From: an uncultured Loktanella sp.
Lineage (GTDB): Bacteria; Pseudomonadota; Alphaproteobacteria; Rhodobacterales; Rhodobacteraceae
Length of the DNA stretch: 64,000 nt
Assembly (NCBI GenBank): GCA_937132065.1
Contig: CAKZNT010000040.1
Coordinates: forward strand, 17,986 to 81,985
Direction: 5' to 3'
This document shows, one piece after another, positions 1-7,966 of the stretch. Both the position numbers and the translations under genes were made by a program. Under the pieces are notes generated by a model, which saw nothing but the letters and a program-made list of their open reading frames with translations, had not been told where the DNA came from and did not search any database. How positions within the stretch are numbered: position 1 is the stretch's first letter; each line of letters opens with the position of its first letter.

Positions 1-780
1 ATCCAATTCGATTTGAATCGACTCTTCGCCGTCGTAGGCAACTTCAAATCCATACCTATACAAAACCCAATATCGGTCTTTTGCGACCGCGGAGGCTTGA
101 ATGCCTTTTCCATGACGCAAAAGTGAGCATCCTAGCATAAAGCAAAAGTTGGCTGTCGCGTGTAGTTTGTAACTGTCCAGCCAACTTGTTCCAGGCCCGT
201 TCTGCAGCCGGTGATCTAACCATTTGTCAAAATCAGTTGGGTCGCGGAGCTCTTGATCAAAATTTCCTGAGAGGATTGATGGCGCAATTTTCTCCATCTG
301 ACTTGAGATGTCATATCGGTTATGGGGGTTGGAATCCCTCCAAAGCGTTACCAGTGGGTGATTGTGTTTCGAGCAAATAGCGACGTGCGGAACCATCCAA
401 TGCCCTCGAAGCGCCATTGACCAGTGTGGGCGTAGATCTAAGTCTACAGCATCTTCTTTTAAGCAAATTGGGCAACCGCGGACTATAGGATCACGGATGA
501 TTTTTGACGGAAAGAGTTCCCCACAAAACCTATGCTGTCTATTTGACAGCTTTTGTGGTGTTGATTTCAAAAGTGTTTCGACTGACGCGCCACCTAGCCA
601 TGCAAGAGCCTCAATTACCTTTGGATCGCCATCCAAAACTTTCTGAAAGCTAATATCTTGATCGAGGCCGAACTCAGAGATGGACACACCATTTCGCGAA
701 CTCAGCCGCGACATGTAGGAAAAAGCCGTTTCATGGTCCTTAGAAATAAGACCGAGTCTTAATGGGGTAGACTGAACCAA
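1..780 (-). CDS. tniQ: TniQ/TnsD-family transposition target-selection protein (partial, 3' end outside window)
   Basis: The minus strand is open from a stop at 823-825 down to base 1, so the C-terminus is missing. I chose the TTG at 778-780 because GAGGAG at 787-792 sits 6 bases before it and no ATG is near. The 260 visible residues show the TniQ pattern: PLRLGL and SYMSRLS near the N-terminus, then a zinc-finger-like C103-x2-C106 and C136-x2-H139 with RPHW between them. TniQ proteins bind the attachment site, directly or through a partner, and recruit the TnsC ATPase. The gene follows the HAD-PRTase gene by 126 bases on the same strand. Its likely partners, tnsABC, are some 17 kb away, which is unusual because tniQ normally follows tnsC. 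Family assignment is firm; pairing with this tnsABC is inference. Confidence 0.85.
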   Translation of the reverse strand, partial: MVQSTPLRLGLISKDHETAFSYMSRLSSRNGVSISEFGLDQDISFQKVLDGDPKVIEALAWLGGASVETLLKSTPQKLSNRQHRFCGELFPSKIIRDPIVRGCPICLKEDAVDLDLRPHWSMALRGHWMVPHVAICSKHNHPLVTLWRDSNPHNRYDISSQMEKIAPSILSGNFDQELRDPTDFDKWLDHRLQNGPGTSWLDSYKLHATANFCFMLGCSLLRHGKGIQASAVAKDRYWVLYRYGFEVAYDGEESIQIELD

Positions 781-906
781 CAGGGTCTCCTCGTTAGCTT
801 TACGAATGGGATTGTAAATGGGTCAGAGTGTCGGAGGCCGCAGGTCATCGCCAGATATTGGTTGTTGATAAAAGCCGTATTCTGACGGTATTTGGTCAGC
901 TATTCC

Positions 907-2154
907 CTAAGGCCATTCCCAGTTGTAATATTTCTCAAAGACCGTGTTGAGGTCGGAAGTAGCTGCTGGATTGACGACGTATTGTGAAAACCAATGTGAA
1001 GTTTTGGCAGGTTCATTTTCAATTGTATTCGCCACATAGGGATCGGAAACTAGCACCATTGGATTCAACTCATTGTAATCCGTGCTGATGGTTTTTAGCC
1101 AAGAAAGGCAAATCACATCTGCTCCCGACGCTAGGATATATGCCCTTGCCGCTTCAAAGGAGTTTCCTTGGGTGCAAAAGTCATCAACAAGCAAAACAGT
1201 TTTTCCTTTCTTCAGCGGCGGGTTTTTATAGCGATCACCTTTCTTAGTTTTCAGAGGAGTAGGATTGAGGTGAATGGTATCGATCTGGTTTTTTATGCCA
1301 ACAGTTTGACCCGCAATTCGAGCGGTCTGAGATTTTTGCGCTGTTGTGTGCCGTATAAGAAGGTCTGGTATGAACTTTGCTTGCATACAGTCAGCAAAAA
1401 CAGTGAGCGCTTCATTGACGCTTGGATCAACTGAATCTGTAGAATGGCCTGGATAAGAAGTTACGAAGGAAATTTCTTCGGCAAGGCCTGAGGCATAAAC
1501 CGATGAGGCTAATAATCGCCCCCAAAAGGTGGCGTCTCCGCCTCCCGACTTGGCCGTATTCCTGGCATGGTAGGAGTAGCCATGCGCGTCCGTGTATCGA
1601 GCCGACATAGTCGAAAAGGGAGCCAGCGAAAACACTCGTAAGTTCTCACTTTCTAGCGCCCAGAACCATCCGTGAATTCCAATATAGAAACAATCAATGA
1701 ATCTCGCGATGTCTTTCGGGCTATCGAATTTGAAGCCGTAATCATTTGCCTCGCCATGCCACAACGCATTTAGGAAGAGCAAGCCACTGTTCCGAGCCGT
1801 TCGCATGTCTGTCTCGGTGTTCCCAACATAAACAGCTTCATTCTTTTCCCAGCCAAGTTGGTCAAGCACATACTCCATTGCCGCTTTTTTGGGTTTGTAG
1901 GGCATCGGAGAAGAGTCCGCCATGAACCAGTCAAAATCACCAATATTTGTGGCAACAAATTCTTGAAATGGAATTTTGCCTCCGTCTTTCAAAGTCATCG
2001 TCCAGCTGTGGTTCCCAACAAAGACGGGTTTAAGGTCGTTTGCTATCATCCATTTAATGAGCTTCTCAAACTCTTTAAAAATTGTTGCGTCCATGGTGCC
2101 GCTTTTGACGACCACGTCACGCAGTGAAAAGATCACACCTTTTAACTGTGACAA
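907..2154 (-). CDS. HAD-like domain fused to a phosphoribosyltransferase domain, putative defence protein
   Basis: A 415-residue two-domain protein. Residues about 1-155 resemble a HAD phosphatase, but motif I reads FSLRDVV (9-15) where the catalytic DxD should be, and the last motif reads VGNTETD (110-116) with Asn for Asp, so phosphatase activity is probably lost. Residues about 200-415 form a PRTase-like domain with the PRPP-binding loop VLLVDDFCTQGNS (320-332). Translation appears to start at a TTG with AGGA upstream, 9 bases after the stop of the DprA-like gene, so the two form an operon. Nucleotide-handling domains of this kind are common in prokaryotic conflict systems. The substrate is unknown, and a simple salvage role is possible but less likely in this context. 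Confidence 0.7.
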   Translation of the reverse strand: MSQLKGVIFSLRDVVVKSGTMDATIFKEFEKLIKWMIANDLKPVFVGNHSWTMTLKDGGKIPFQEFVATNIGDFDWFMADSSPMPYKPKKAAMEYVLDQLGWEKNEAVYVGNTETDMRTARNSGLLFLNALWHGEANDYGFKFDSPKDIARFIDCFYIGIHGWFWALESENLRVFSLAPFSTMSARYTDAHGYSYHARNTAKSGGGDATFWGRLLASSVYASGLAEEISFVTSYPGHSTDSVDPSVNEALTVFADCMQAKFIPDLLIRHTTAQKSQTARIAGQTVGIKNQIDTIHLNPTPLKTKKGDRYKNPPLKKGKTVLLVDDFCTQGNSFEAARAYILASGADVICLSWLKTISTDYNELNPMVLVSDPYVANTIENEPAKTSHWFSQYVVNPAATSDLNTVFEKYYNWEWP

Positions 2155-2163
2155 TTGAAAATC

Positions 2164-3189
2164 CTAAATGAGGTCAAGTTGGGTTTCGGGCAAAGGTAAA
2201 GGTGCAGACAATGCATTTAGCACAAATTCAAAAAATGAATTTTGATCACGAGGCACTGTGAATACTCCAGAATTAAAATGTGATTTGCTTGGTAGTAAAA
2301 CGCGAGTTTCGGGCCAATCAACAGCCTTTAGGGCGGCGATTGGTCGACGGAGTTTTGAAGCAAAGTTGACGGTGTGAGCTGTGCCGCTTTTAGGTGACCA
2401 CTCAATGGGAATTAGAACTTTCCCCAGTGCCGCTTGGAGCCTATTTCTGCGGACGAAGTTCTCGCCGCTATAGCTATCATTTGGCAGATACTCCGTCACG
2501 ATTGCACCACCTTCGCTAACAATCCTGTCGGCTAGTCGACTTGATCCTTTGGGATATTCGGTCTGTATTCCTGTCCCCAGAACCGCAATTGTAGGAACCT
2601 TCATCCGAATCGAAAACTCGTGGACGGCTTGATCCATTCCTGTCGCCAAGCCACTGACTGTCGATGCTTTCCAATCGGCAAGATTCATCCCGACATACTG
2701 GCTCAACCATTCGCCGTCCGCCGAAGGTTTACGCGTTCCAACTGCGGTGATGGAGGGCCTACTTAATGCCGTGGCGTCCCCTCTAATAAAGAGCCAAGCG
2801 GGAGGTTCTTCTAGGCCCAAGAGGGCTTTAGGATAAATTGCAGAACCTAAGAAAGCAATCTGGGTCCCTTTACTCAAAAGATCGTCGTATAGACGATGGG
2901 ATCTTTCCGATGCTTTGGAAGATGCGTCCTTCCAATCAATGTTCGATTCCCCAATTCTTGCACCGTGTTTTCGCAGCAGATTTGTGACTTCAGCGCCGTC
3001 ATCCAAATCTAGAATGCTACTGAATGTTATATTTTGGCGTTTCAGACCAAAAAGCGTCCAATACCCGACCCCTTTCAGGCTCGCCAAGGCAAGCAATGCT
3101 AGGGCCTCTTTGTTGCTGTGGTCGGATGCAATTAAACTATTTTCCAACTCTTTAAGCTTCCCATCTAAACAAATTTCGTAGGTCTCCAT
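2164..3189 (-). CDS. DprA/SMF-family (SLOG-fold) protein
   Basis: A 341-residue DprA-like protein. After an N-terminal helical region with LASLKGVGYWTLFGL (35-49, helix-hairpin-helix-like) comes the Rossmann-type SLOG domain: AVGTRKPS (149-156), SGLATGMDQAVH (179-190), VLGTGIQTEYP (203-213) and the FVRRNRL segment (245-251) that contacts DNA in DprA. The usual C-terminal winged helix is short or absent. A strong GGAGG precedes the ATG. True DprA loads RecA on transforming DNA; here the gene is paired with a HAD-PRTase gene 9 bases downstream inside a defence island, so a role in sensing or processing foreign DNA or nucleotides is more likely. It is probably not the genome's housekeeping dprA. 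Confidence 0.8.
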   Translation of the reverse strand: METYEICLDGKLKELENSLIASDHSNKEALALLALASLKGVGYWTLFGLKRQNITFSSILDLDDGAEVTNLLRKHGARIGESNIDWKDASSKASERSHRLYDDLLSKGTQIAFLGSAIYPKALLGLEEPPAWLFIRGDATALSRPSITAVGTRKPSADGEWLSQYVGMNLADWKASTVSGLATGMDQAVHEFSIRMKVPTIAVLGTGIQTEYPKGSSRLADRIVSEGGAIVTEYLPNDSYSGENFVRRNRLQAALGKVLIPIEWSPKSGTAHTVNFASKLRRPIAALKAVDWPETRVLLPSKSHFNSGVFTVPRDQNSFFEFVLNALSAPLPLPETQLDLI

Positions 3190-3306
3190 GGCCCTCCAAG
3201 AAATTACGAGTATCAGGAAAAAGGCAATAAACGACGTTCAAAACAGTATCATGTAGTGCCATCTTAGTTTGAAGAATATGTAACAGCAATGAGATGAACT
3301 GCTTTG

Positions 3307-4248
3307 TCAAAATCTCGACATTCCAGGTAATGACCAGCATAACTGCTCCGCTTCATCGCGGGTGCCCAAAAAAAATTCACCACCAAGGCTTTCGAGCTTT
3401 GCTGCGGCGCGGGCTTTGAAAAGGTTTTCTACGTCTTCGGCGGCTTGTTTGCTTGGGAACGCTTGAGAGGTTAGGCGGATCTCCCATTTCCCTGGGACCG
3501 CCGGGGGGAAGCTTTGGTTCAGCTCGTCTCGTCGGCGCACCGGATCATTGGACACACCGATCTTCAACATAACCGACTTGTCGCCGAAGGCCTTTTTGCG
3601 ACCCAGTAGAGAATGCCCATTGCCAGTATATTCTGCGAGATAAAGATAGGTATCGCCGTCTTCATAGATTGAGGTGCGTTCTCCTGCAGATCCTGGAAAT
3701 GCGCGGGATGGTTTGAATACCTCAGCGAACGGTTGGACCTTAGTATCGGCTTCAGCGATGGGTGGCTCCCCGAAGACGCTGACCTCGCGCACCTTGATTT
3801 TAAGGGCCTGCACGATTTCATCCGTGTCAAGGTCGGTGCCATGGGTGGCGAGCGACTGACCCGCCTCGGGACGGTAGGAGTTGAAAGCGATACGGCTGAT
3901 CATCACCTTTTCTTCAGCCCGCCATGCGCGGCGTATTGGGATGGCCTCGGACCATTGCCCCTCGTGTCCGGCATCGCGTTTGCGTGTCATACCTAATTCG
4001 GATGATTTCTCATGGTCGTGGATAGGGTTTGTATCGACCTGCACAAAACCCAGAACATAAGAGCGTTCGGCCTTAGCCGTTTCAGCGCTGACCGCGCCGT
4101 AAATCAGTATCAGATCACCATCGTTCAGCCGCGCAGCATAACGGTCGCGGGCGGAGCTTTTAGTCCAGCCAACATAGCCGTCTTCCTCGGGGCTGAATCC
4201 ATAGAATGACCGTGTCCAGATTTGCGTGCCTTCCGGAAGGGCGCTCAT
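3307..4248 (-). CDS. EVE/PUA-like domain fused to a GIY-YIG-type nuclease domain
   Basis: A 313-residue protein whose ATG overlaps the hsdS stop (ATGA), so it is translated with the restriction operon. Residues about 10-125 (WTRSFYGFS, LNDGDLILIYGA, SYVLGFVQVD) resemble an EVE/PUA-like modified-base reader. Residues about 198-300 match the T5orf172/MUG113 branch of GIY-YIG nucleases: YLYLAEY, LKIGVSNDPVRRRDEL (229-243) and a glutamate in AAEDVENLF that fits the metal ligand. Combining a modified-base reader with a nuclease suggests cleavage of modified phage DNA, complementary to the type I system. The EVE-like call rests on pattern only; the nuclease call is firmer. A 117-base gap separates it from the downstream DprA-like gene. 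Confidence 0.7.
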   Translation of the reverse strand: MSALPEGTQIWTRSFYGFSPEEDGYVGWTKSSARDRYAARLNDGDLILIYGAVSAETAKAERSYVLGFVQVDTNPIHDHEKSSELGMTRKRDAGHEGQWSEAIPIRRAWRAEEKVMISRIAFNSYRPEAGQSLATHGTDLDTDEIVQALKIKVREVSVFGEPPIAEADTKVQPFAEVFKPSRAFPGSAGERTSIYEDGDTYLYLAEYTGNGHSLLGRKKAFGDKSVMLKIGVSNDPVRRRDELNQSFPPAVPGKWEIRLTSQAFPSKQAAEDVENLFKARAAAKLESLGGEFFLGTRDEAEQLCWSLPGMSRF

Positions 4249-5963
4249 GCGGCCACTTCTTCGCGAGTTGCTGGCTCCAACGCCTCGTGCAGAAGGGCTT
4301 CGAGGAGGCGGGTGCGGGTTGTGTTGGCGGTGGTCAAAGTGGCCTCCAGGCGGTCGCAGAGGGCCATGAGGGCGTCGACTTTGGCTACGATGCGGTGTTG
4401 TTCTGCAAGAGGCGGGAGCGGCACTGGCAAGCCATTCATTGCTTTGAGAGAAAGGTTCTTGATCGTAGCTCCCGTTGCTTGTTTGATGGCGTATTCAACA
4501 TAGTAAGGTGTCTGGATTAGAATTCGAATGAACTGCATATCTACCAAGGGCGAAATTTCAAAATAGCAGGCACTCTTTCCAAGTAGAACGCGTTCACCGT
4601 TGTAGAAGGCATAGTTTGTCAGTGTGCCATTGATCGAAACGAGCAAAGTTCTTTCATTTAGAGGTTTCGCATGCTTCTCATACTCTTCCTGAGACACCAA
4701 TTTGGTATTTGGAAGGATTGAAATTTGCCCATCGCGAAGATTAGTCCCATTGATGAAGTGAATATTTCCAGTGCTAATGTAATTTGGGGTGCCGTGAAGT
4801 CCGTCGCCGAGATTGTAGGATAGCTCGCGTAAAGCAGCGACTGACCAGCTAGCAGGTAACGAGAAAGGCAAGTCTTCCTTGTTGCAGGAAAACTTGGTCG
4901 AACGCTTCATTTCTTGCGGTTCAACGTCTTCTTTTTTCCGCTTTCGAACCTGAACCAACAACTGTTCACCCGAACCATCCGCCTCATCCTGCTCCACAAG
5001 CTTCCCCTGCACGGCGAGGTTTAGGATGGTTTGGCGGAGGGTTTTGATTTGGTCGGGGCGGAATGTGAGGGTGGGGAGGGTCTCGAGGGCGAAGCGGGCG
5101 TGGGCGGGGAAGTCCTCGGGTGTTGTGTCGGCGGCGGTCAGTCGGCCGAGGCTGGCGGCGGTGAGCTTGTTGCGCGTCTCTTCGCGGGTCTTGCGGGCCT
5201 CTTCCAGCCGATCACAGAGCGCCATGAGTTCATCGACCTTCGCCACTATCCGATGCTGCTCTGCGAGGGGTGGGAGAGGAAAAGCGGTTTCATTGATTTG
5301 TTTTGAACTTAAATTCGGGATCGCGCTACCCAATGAAATGCTCAGGTTTCGCGCTATCACAGTCTCGAAAAATATTCTTACAAACTTGATACTTGTTGAG
5401 AACGCCTCAATGCGCCCAACACGTTGGTTTAGAAGAAGTTGGTGGCCAGTGCGGTTGAAGGCTGTTTTTCCAGTAGTTGCTCCGGACATTGCGAGCAAAA
5501 GAGCATTCTCAGGTATCCAGACTTCCTGCGAAACAGAATTTGCGGTCTCATCCGTAACACATTTTGCTGACGAAAGTGAAACCTCGCCGTCAACTAAATT
5601 GCCAATGCGGATGACCGGAACGCCAGATGCCTTGAAGTCGGCGCTCTTGAAAGCAAAGCCATTCCAAAGTTTGATAATGTTGCCAAGCGGTTGCCAAATC
5701 CATCCGGACGGCAGCAAAAACTCCTGATCTAGAGCTGAAACATTTTCTAGGGAAATTGCTGTCGAAACACGTATACCTTGTAGACGCTCAGCTTTCTCAG
5801 CTTCAATTTTTTTCAAAAGCACCGATGCTGGTTCTTCGTCCGAGATCTGTGCTACCAGTTTCCCGCGCACTGCAAGATCTAGAACAAACCTTCGTAGCCG
5901 CACGATGGCATCTGGCGCATCGCTGATCTTCTCATAATGTTCCAAAAGACGGTCGGCGTTCAT
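4245..5963 (-). CDS. hsdS: Type I restriction-modification system specificity subunit HsdS
   Basis: A 572-residue HsdS that directs the HsdM and HsdR subunits to a bipartite DNA target. It has two target-recognition domains (about 75-225 and 380-525), each followed by the same conserved helical segment: LPPLAEQHRIVAKVDELMALCDRLEE and later LPPLAEQHRIVAKVDALMALCDRLE. The recognition domains are visibly more A+T-rich than the helical segments, a usual sign of domain exchange. The ATG overlaps the hsdM stop by 4 bases, and the stop overlaps the start of the downstream nuclease gene, so the operon is tightly coupled. Both recognition domains look complete. The DNA sequence it recognises cannot be read from the protein. 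Confidence 0.95.
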   Translation of the reverse strand: MNADRLLEHYEKISDAPDAIVRLRRFVLDLAVRGKLVAQISDEEPASVLLKKIEAEKAERLQGIRVSTAISLENVSALDQEFLLPSGWIWQPLGNIIKLWNGFAFKSADFKASGVPVIRIGNLVDGEVSLSSAKCVTDETANSVSQEVWIPENALLLAMSGATTGKTAFNRTGHQLLLNQRVGRIEAFSTSIKFVRIFFETVIARNLSISLGSAIPNLSSKQINETAFPLPPLAEQHRIVAKVDELMALCDRLEEARKTREETRNKLTAASLGRLTAADTTPEDFPAHARFALETLPTLTFRPDQIKTLRQTILNLAVQGKLVEQDEADGSGEQLLVQVRKRKKEDVEPQEMKRSTKFSCNKEDLPFSLPASWSVAALRELSYNLGDGLHGTPNYISTGNIHFINGTNLRDGQISILPNTKLVSQEEYEKHAKPLNERTLLVSINGTLTNYAFYNGERVLLGKSACYFEISPLVDMQFIRILIQTPYYVEYAIKQATGATIKNLSLKAMNGLPVPLPPLAEQHRIVAKVDALMALCDRLEATLTTANTTRTRLLEALLHEALEPATREEVAA

Positions 5964-7414
5964 CGGGCCAGCGCCTCGGTCAGGATGGATTTCAACTCGG
6001 CGCGTAGGCTTTCGACGGAAGTCTCTGCCTTGGTTAGATCGTTCAGCAGGTCTTCTGGGTCGCCATGGTCATCTTCGACCACGTGGGGGTTTTTGATGTC
6101 GAGGTTAAAGCCACGCTCGCGGATCGTGTCGATTGACACCTTCCATGCTTGCTCGTTTTCCTCGCGGCCCTCGCGGCCCTCGCGGTCCACACCGCCCCAC
6201 CATTCGGCGCAGTCATCCAGATGCTCCAGCTTGATTGGTCGCGTCATTGAGTAGGCCTTTTGCCCCTCTGGCACGCGGTGCTCCCAATACCAGACGTCTT
6301 GCGTTGGCGTGCCCTTTTCAAAGAACAGCAGGTTGGTGCCGATGGAGGCGTAGGGTTTGAATACCGAGTTGGGCATGCGCACGATGGTGTGCAGGTTACA
6401 TTCCTTGAGGAGGTGTTCCTTAAGCCGCGTTTTGATGCCTTCGCCAAAGAGCGAGCCATCGGGGAGAACCACGGCTGCTCGGCCGTTATTCTTGAGCAGG
6501 CGAATGATGAGGGCGAGGAAGAGGTCAGCTGTTTCACGTGTCTTGAAAGCAGGGAAGTTGTTCTCGATCCCGTCCTCTTCCTTGCCACCAAACGGCGGGT
6601 TGGTGAGAATGATGTCGACGCGTTCATCCTTCGTCCAGCTGATTAGCGGACGGGCAAGGGTGTTGTCGTGCTTGACCCATGACGGCTCTTCGATGTTGTG
6701 GAGCAGCATGTTGGTTGTGCAGAGCATGTGGGGCAGCGGTTTCTTTTCCACCGCGCGGAGGGAGGCCTGCATGAGGGCCTCGTCCTCTGGCCGTTTGACG
6801 TAATTCTCGCGCATGTGGCGCATAGCGCAGGTCAGGAAGCCACCTGTGCCACAAGCGGGGTCCATCAGGATCTCGCCGGGGTGCGGGTCCATCTGCTTGA
6901 CGATGAAGGCAGTGACGGCGCGGGGCGTGTAGTATTCGCCGGAGTTGCCTGCGTTCTGAAGGTCGTTGAGTAACTGCTCGTAAAGGTCGCCGAAGTGCTG
7001 ACGTTCGGTCAGAGAGTTGAAGTCCACTTCGTTGATCTTGTTGATGACCTGACGCATAAGCGTGCCGGATTTCATGTAGTTGTAGGCGTCTTGGAAGACA
7101 GAGCGGACCACTTTGGCCCGAGGTGTCTTGCCTGGCAATTCCTTGAGCGTCGCGAAGAGGTCGTCGTTTACGAAGGTCAGTAAATCATCACCAGTGATGC
7201 CCTCAGGATCAGTGGCCCAATTCCGCCACTGAAGGTTCTCTGGGATTGGCGACGTATAGTCTTCGCTGTTGAATTCCATCGCTTCGTCTTGGTCGTCGAT
7301 AATTTTGAGGAAGAACATCCAAACGAGTTGTGACAATCGCTGTGCGTCACCGTCGACGCCAACGTCTTTGCGCATGACGTCTTGGATGGATTTGACGAGG
7401 TTTCTCATAGACAT
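5960..7414 (-). CDS. hsdM: Type I restriction-modification system methyltransferase HsdM
   Basis: A 484-residue N6-adenine methyltransferase subunit. The SAM-binding motif DPACGTGGF is at about 185-193, the catalytic NPPF at 272-275, and the region GRAAVVLPDGSLFGEG follows as usual. The N-terminal HsdM helical domain is present. I placed the start at the ATG 7412-7414, one base after the stop of the upstream protease-like gene; a longer frame uses a TTG at 7432 and another ATG lies at 7408. Near the C-terminus three 9-base units at 6161-6187 encode an REG repeat, whose copy number could vary without shifting the frame. Intact motifs suggest a working methylase. Confidence 0.95.
   Translation of the reverse strand: MSMRNLVKSIQDVMRKDVGVDGDAQRLSQLVWMFFLKIIDDQDEAMEFNSEDYTSPIPENLQWRNWATDPEGITGDDLLTFVNDDLFATLKELPGKTPRAKVVRSVFQDAYNYMKSGTLMRQVINKINEVDFNSLTERQHFGDLYEQLLNDLQNAGNSGEYYTPRAVTAFIVKQMDPHPGEILMDPACGTGGFLTCAMRHMRENYVKRPEDEALMQASLRAVEKKPLPHMLCTTNMLLHNIEEPSWVKHDNTLARPLISWTKDERVDIILTNPPFGGKEEDGIENNFPAFKTRETADLFLALIIRLLKNNGRAAVVLPDGSLFGEGIKTRLKEHLLKECNLHTIVRMPNSVFKPYASIGTNLLFFEKGTPTQDVWYWEHRVPEGQKAYSMTRPIKLEHLDDCAEWWGGVDREGREGREENEQAWKVSIDTIRERGFNLDIKNPHVVEDDHGDPEDLLNDLTKAETSVESLRAELKSILTEALAR
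6161..6187. repeat. Three tandem 9-bp units inside hsdM
   Basis: The units are CTCGCGGCC, CTCGCGGCC and CTCGCGGTC, placed head to tail. They encode a charged REG-REG repeat near the HsdM C-terminus. A 9-base period keeps the reading frame when copies are gained or lost, so length variation between strains is likely to be tolerated. Confidence 0.8.
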
Positions 7415-7415
7415 G

Positions 7416-7961
7416 TTATTCAGTCTTTTCAATTAACAGGAGTTCACTCGGCTTTATACAAGTTTTGCCTTCGGAGGCGGTTTTGACTTCTCCGATGTAT
7501 ATTTCCTCTATCAAGAAGGGTTTCACCGGATTTTTCTTCGCGATGCTGTCGATCTTCTTCCAGCCATATTTGGTGTCATATGTAACTACAATCCAGTGAT
7601 CGCTTGGCGAAGTGATCCGTAAGATTGCGCATTTCGACTTTGAATTTGGTAGGAAAAAATTTTCGAGCTCTTGGACGAAGGTTTTTAGCGTTCGGCGGTT
7701 CTTGTTTGCACGCCTTACCTGCAGGTGCGCCGATCCCGATTGTTTAATGCACTCCTCTACCAGGCGATGCATTTCGCCAAATGCTATGCCATTTCTGTTA
7801 AGCTCATCGAGAGGGATAATTGTTTCATCGCAACAAACATCGAAAAAGTATTCTGCACCAAGCAGTTTCGCCTTTTTACGGCACTCGAGGTAGCGGAAAG
7901 CATTTGCAATTGCATAAAAGCCGCAGAAAAAATCAAACGTCCCTTGTTGGCCAAACCTCAT
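7416..7961 (-). CDS. Papain-like cysteine protease family protein encoded inside the hsd operon
   Basis: A 181-residue protein encoded between hsdR (5-base gap) and hsdM (1-base gap), so it is part of the operon. The N-terminus, FGQQGTFDFFCGFYAIANAF, resembles the active-site helix of C39/papain-like peptidases: a Gln seven residues before Cys13, followed by Gly and a hydrophobic helix. SDHWIVVTYD supplies a His at 122 and WKKIDS an Asp at 138, giving a plausible Cys-His-Asp triad in the expected order. No signal peptide or membrane segment is visible, so it is likely cytoplasmic. It is not a standard part of type I systems. It might process a restriction subunit or a phage protein, or be an immunity factor. 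Fold assignment is from motifs only. Confidence 0.6.
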   Translation of the reverse strand: MRFGQQGTFDFFCGFYAIANAFRYLECRKKAKLLGAEYFFDVCCDETIIPLDELNRNGIAFGEMHRLVEECIKQSGSAHLQVRRANKNRRTLKTFVQELENFFLPNSKSKCAILRITSPSDHWIVVTYDTKYGWKKIDSIAKKNPVKPFLIEEIYIGEVKTASEGKTCIKPSELLLIEKTE

Positions 7962-7966
7962 TGTGG

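Noticed and set aside
5026..5727. 233-codon open frame on the plus strand opposite hsdS
   Set aside because: It lies wholly inside hsdS, whose motifs are intact, and has no recognisable product.
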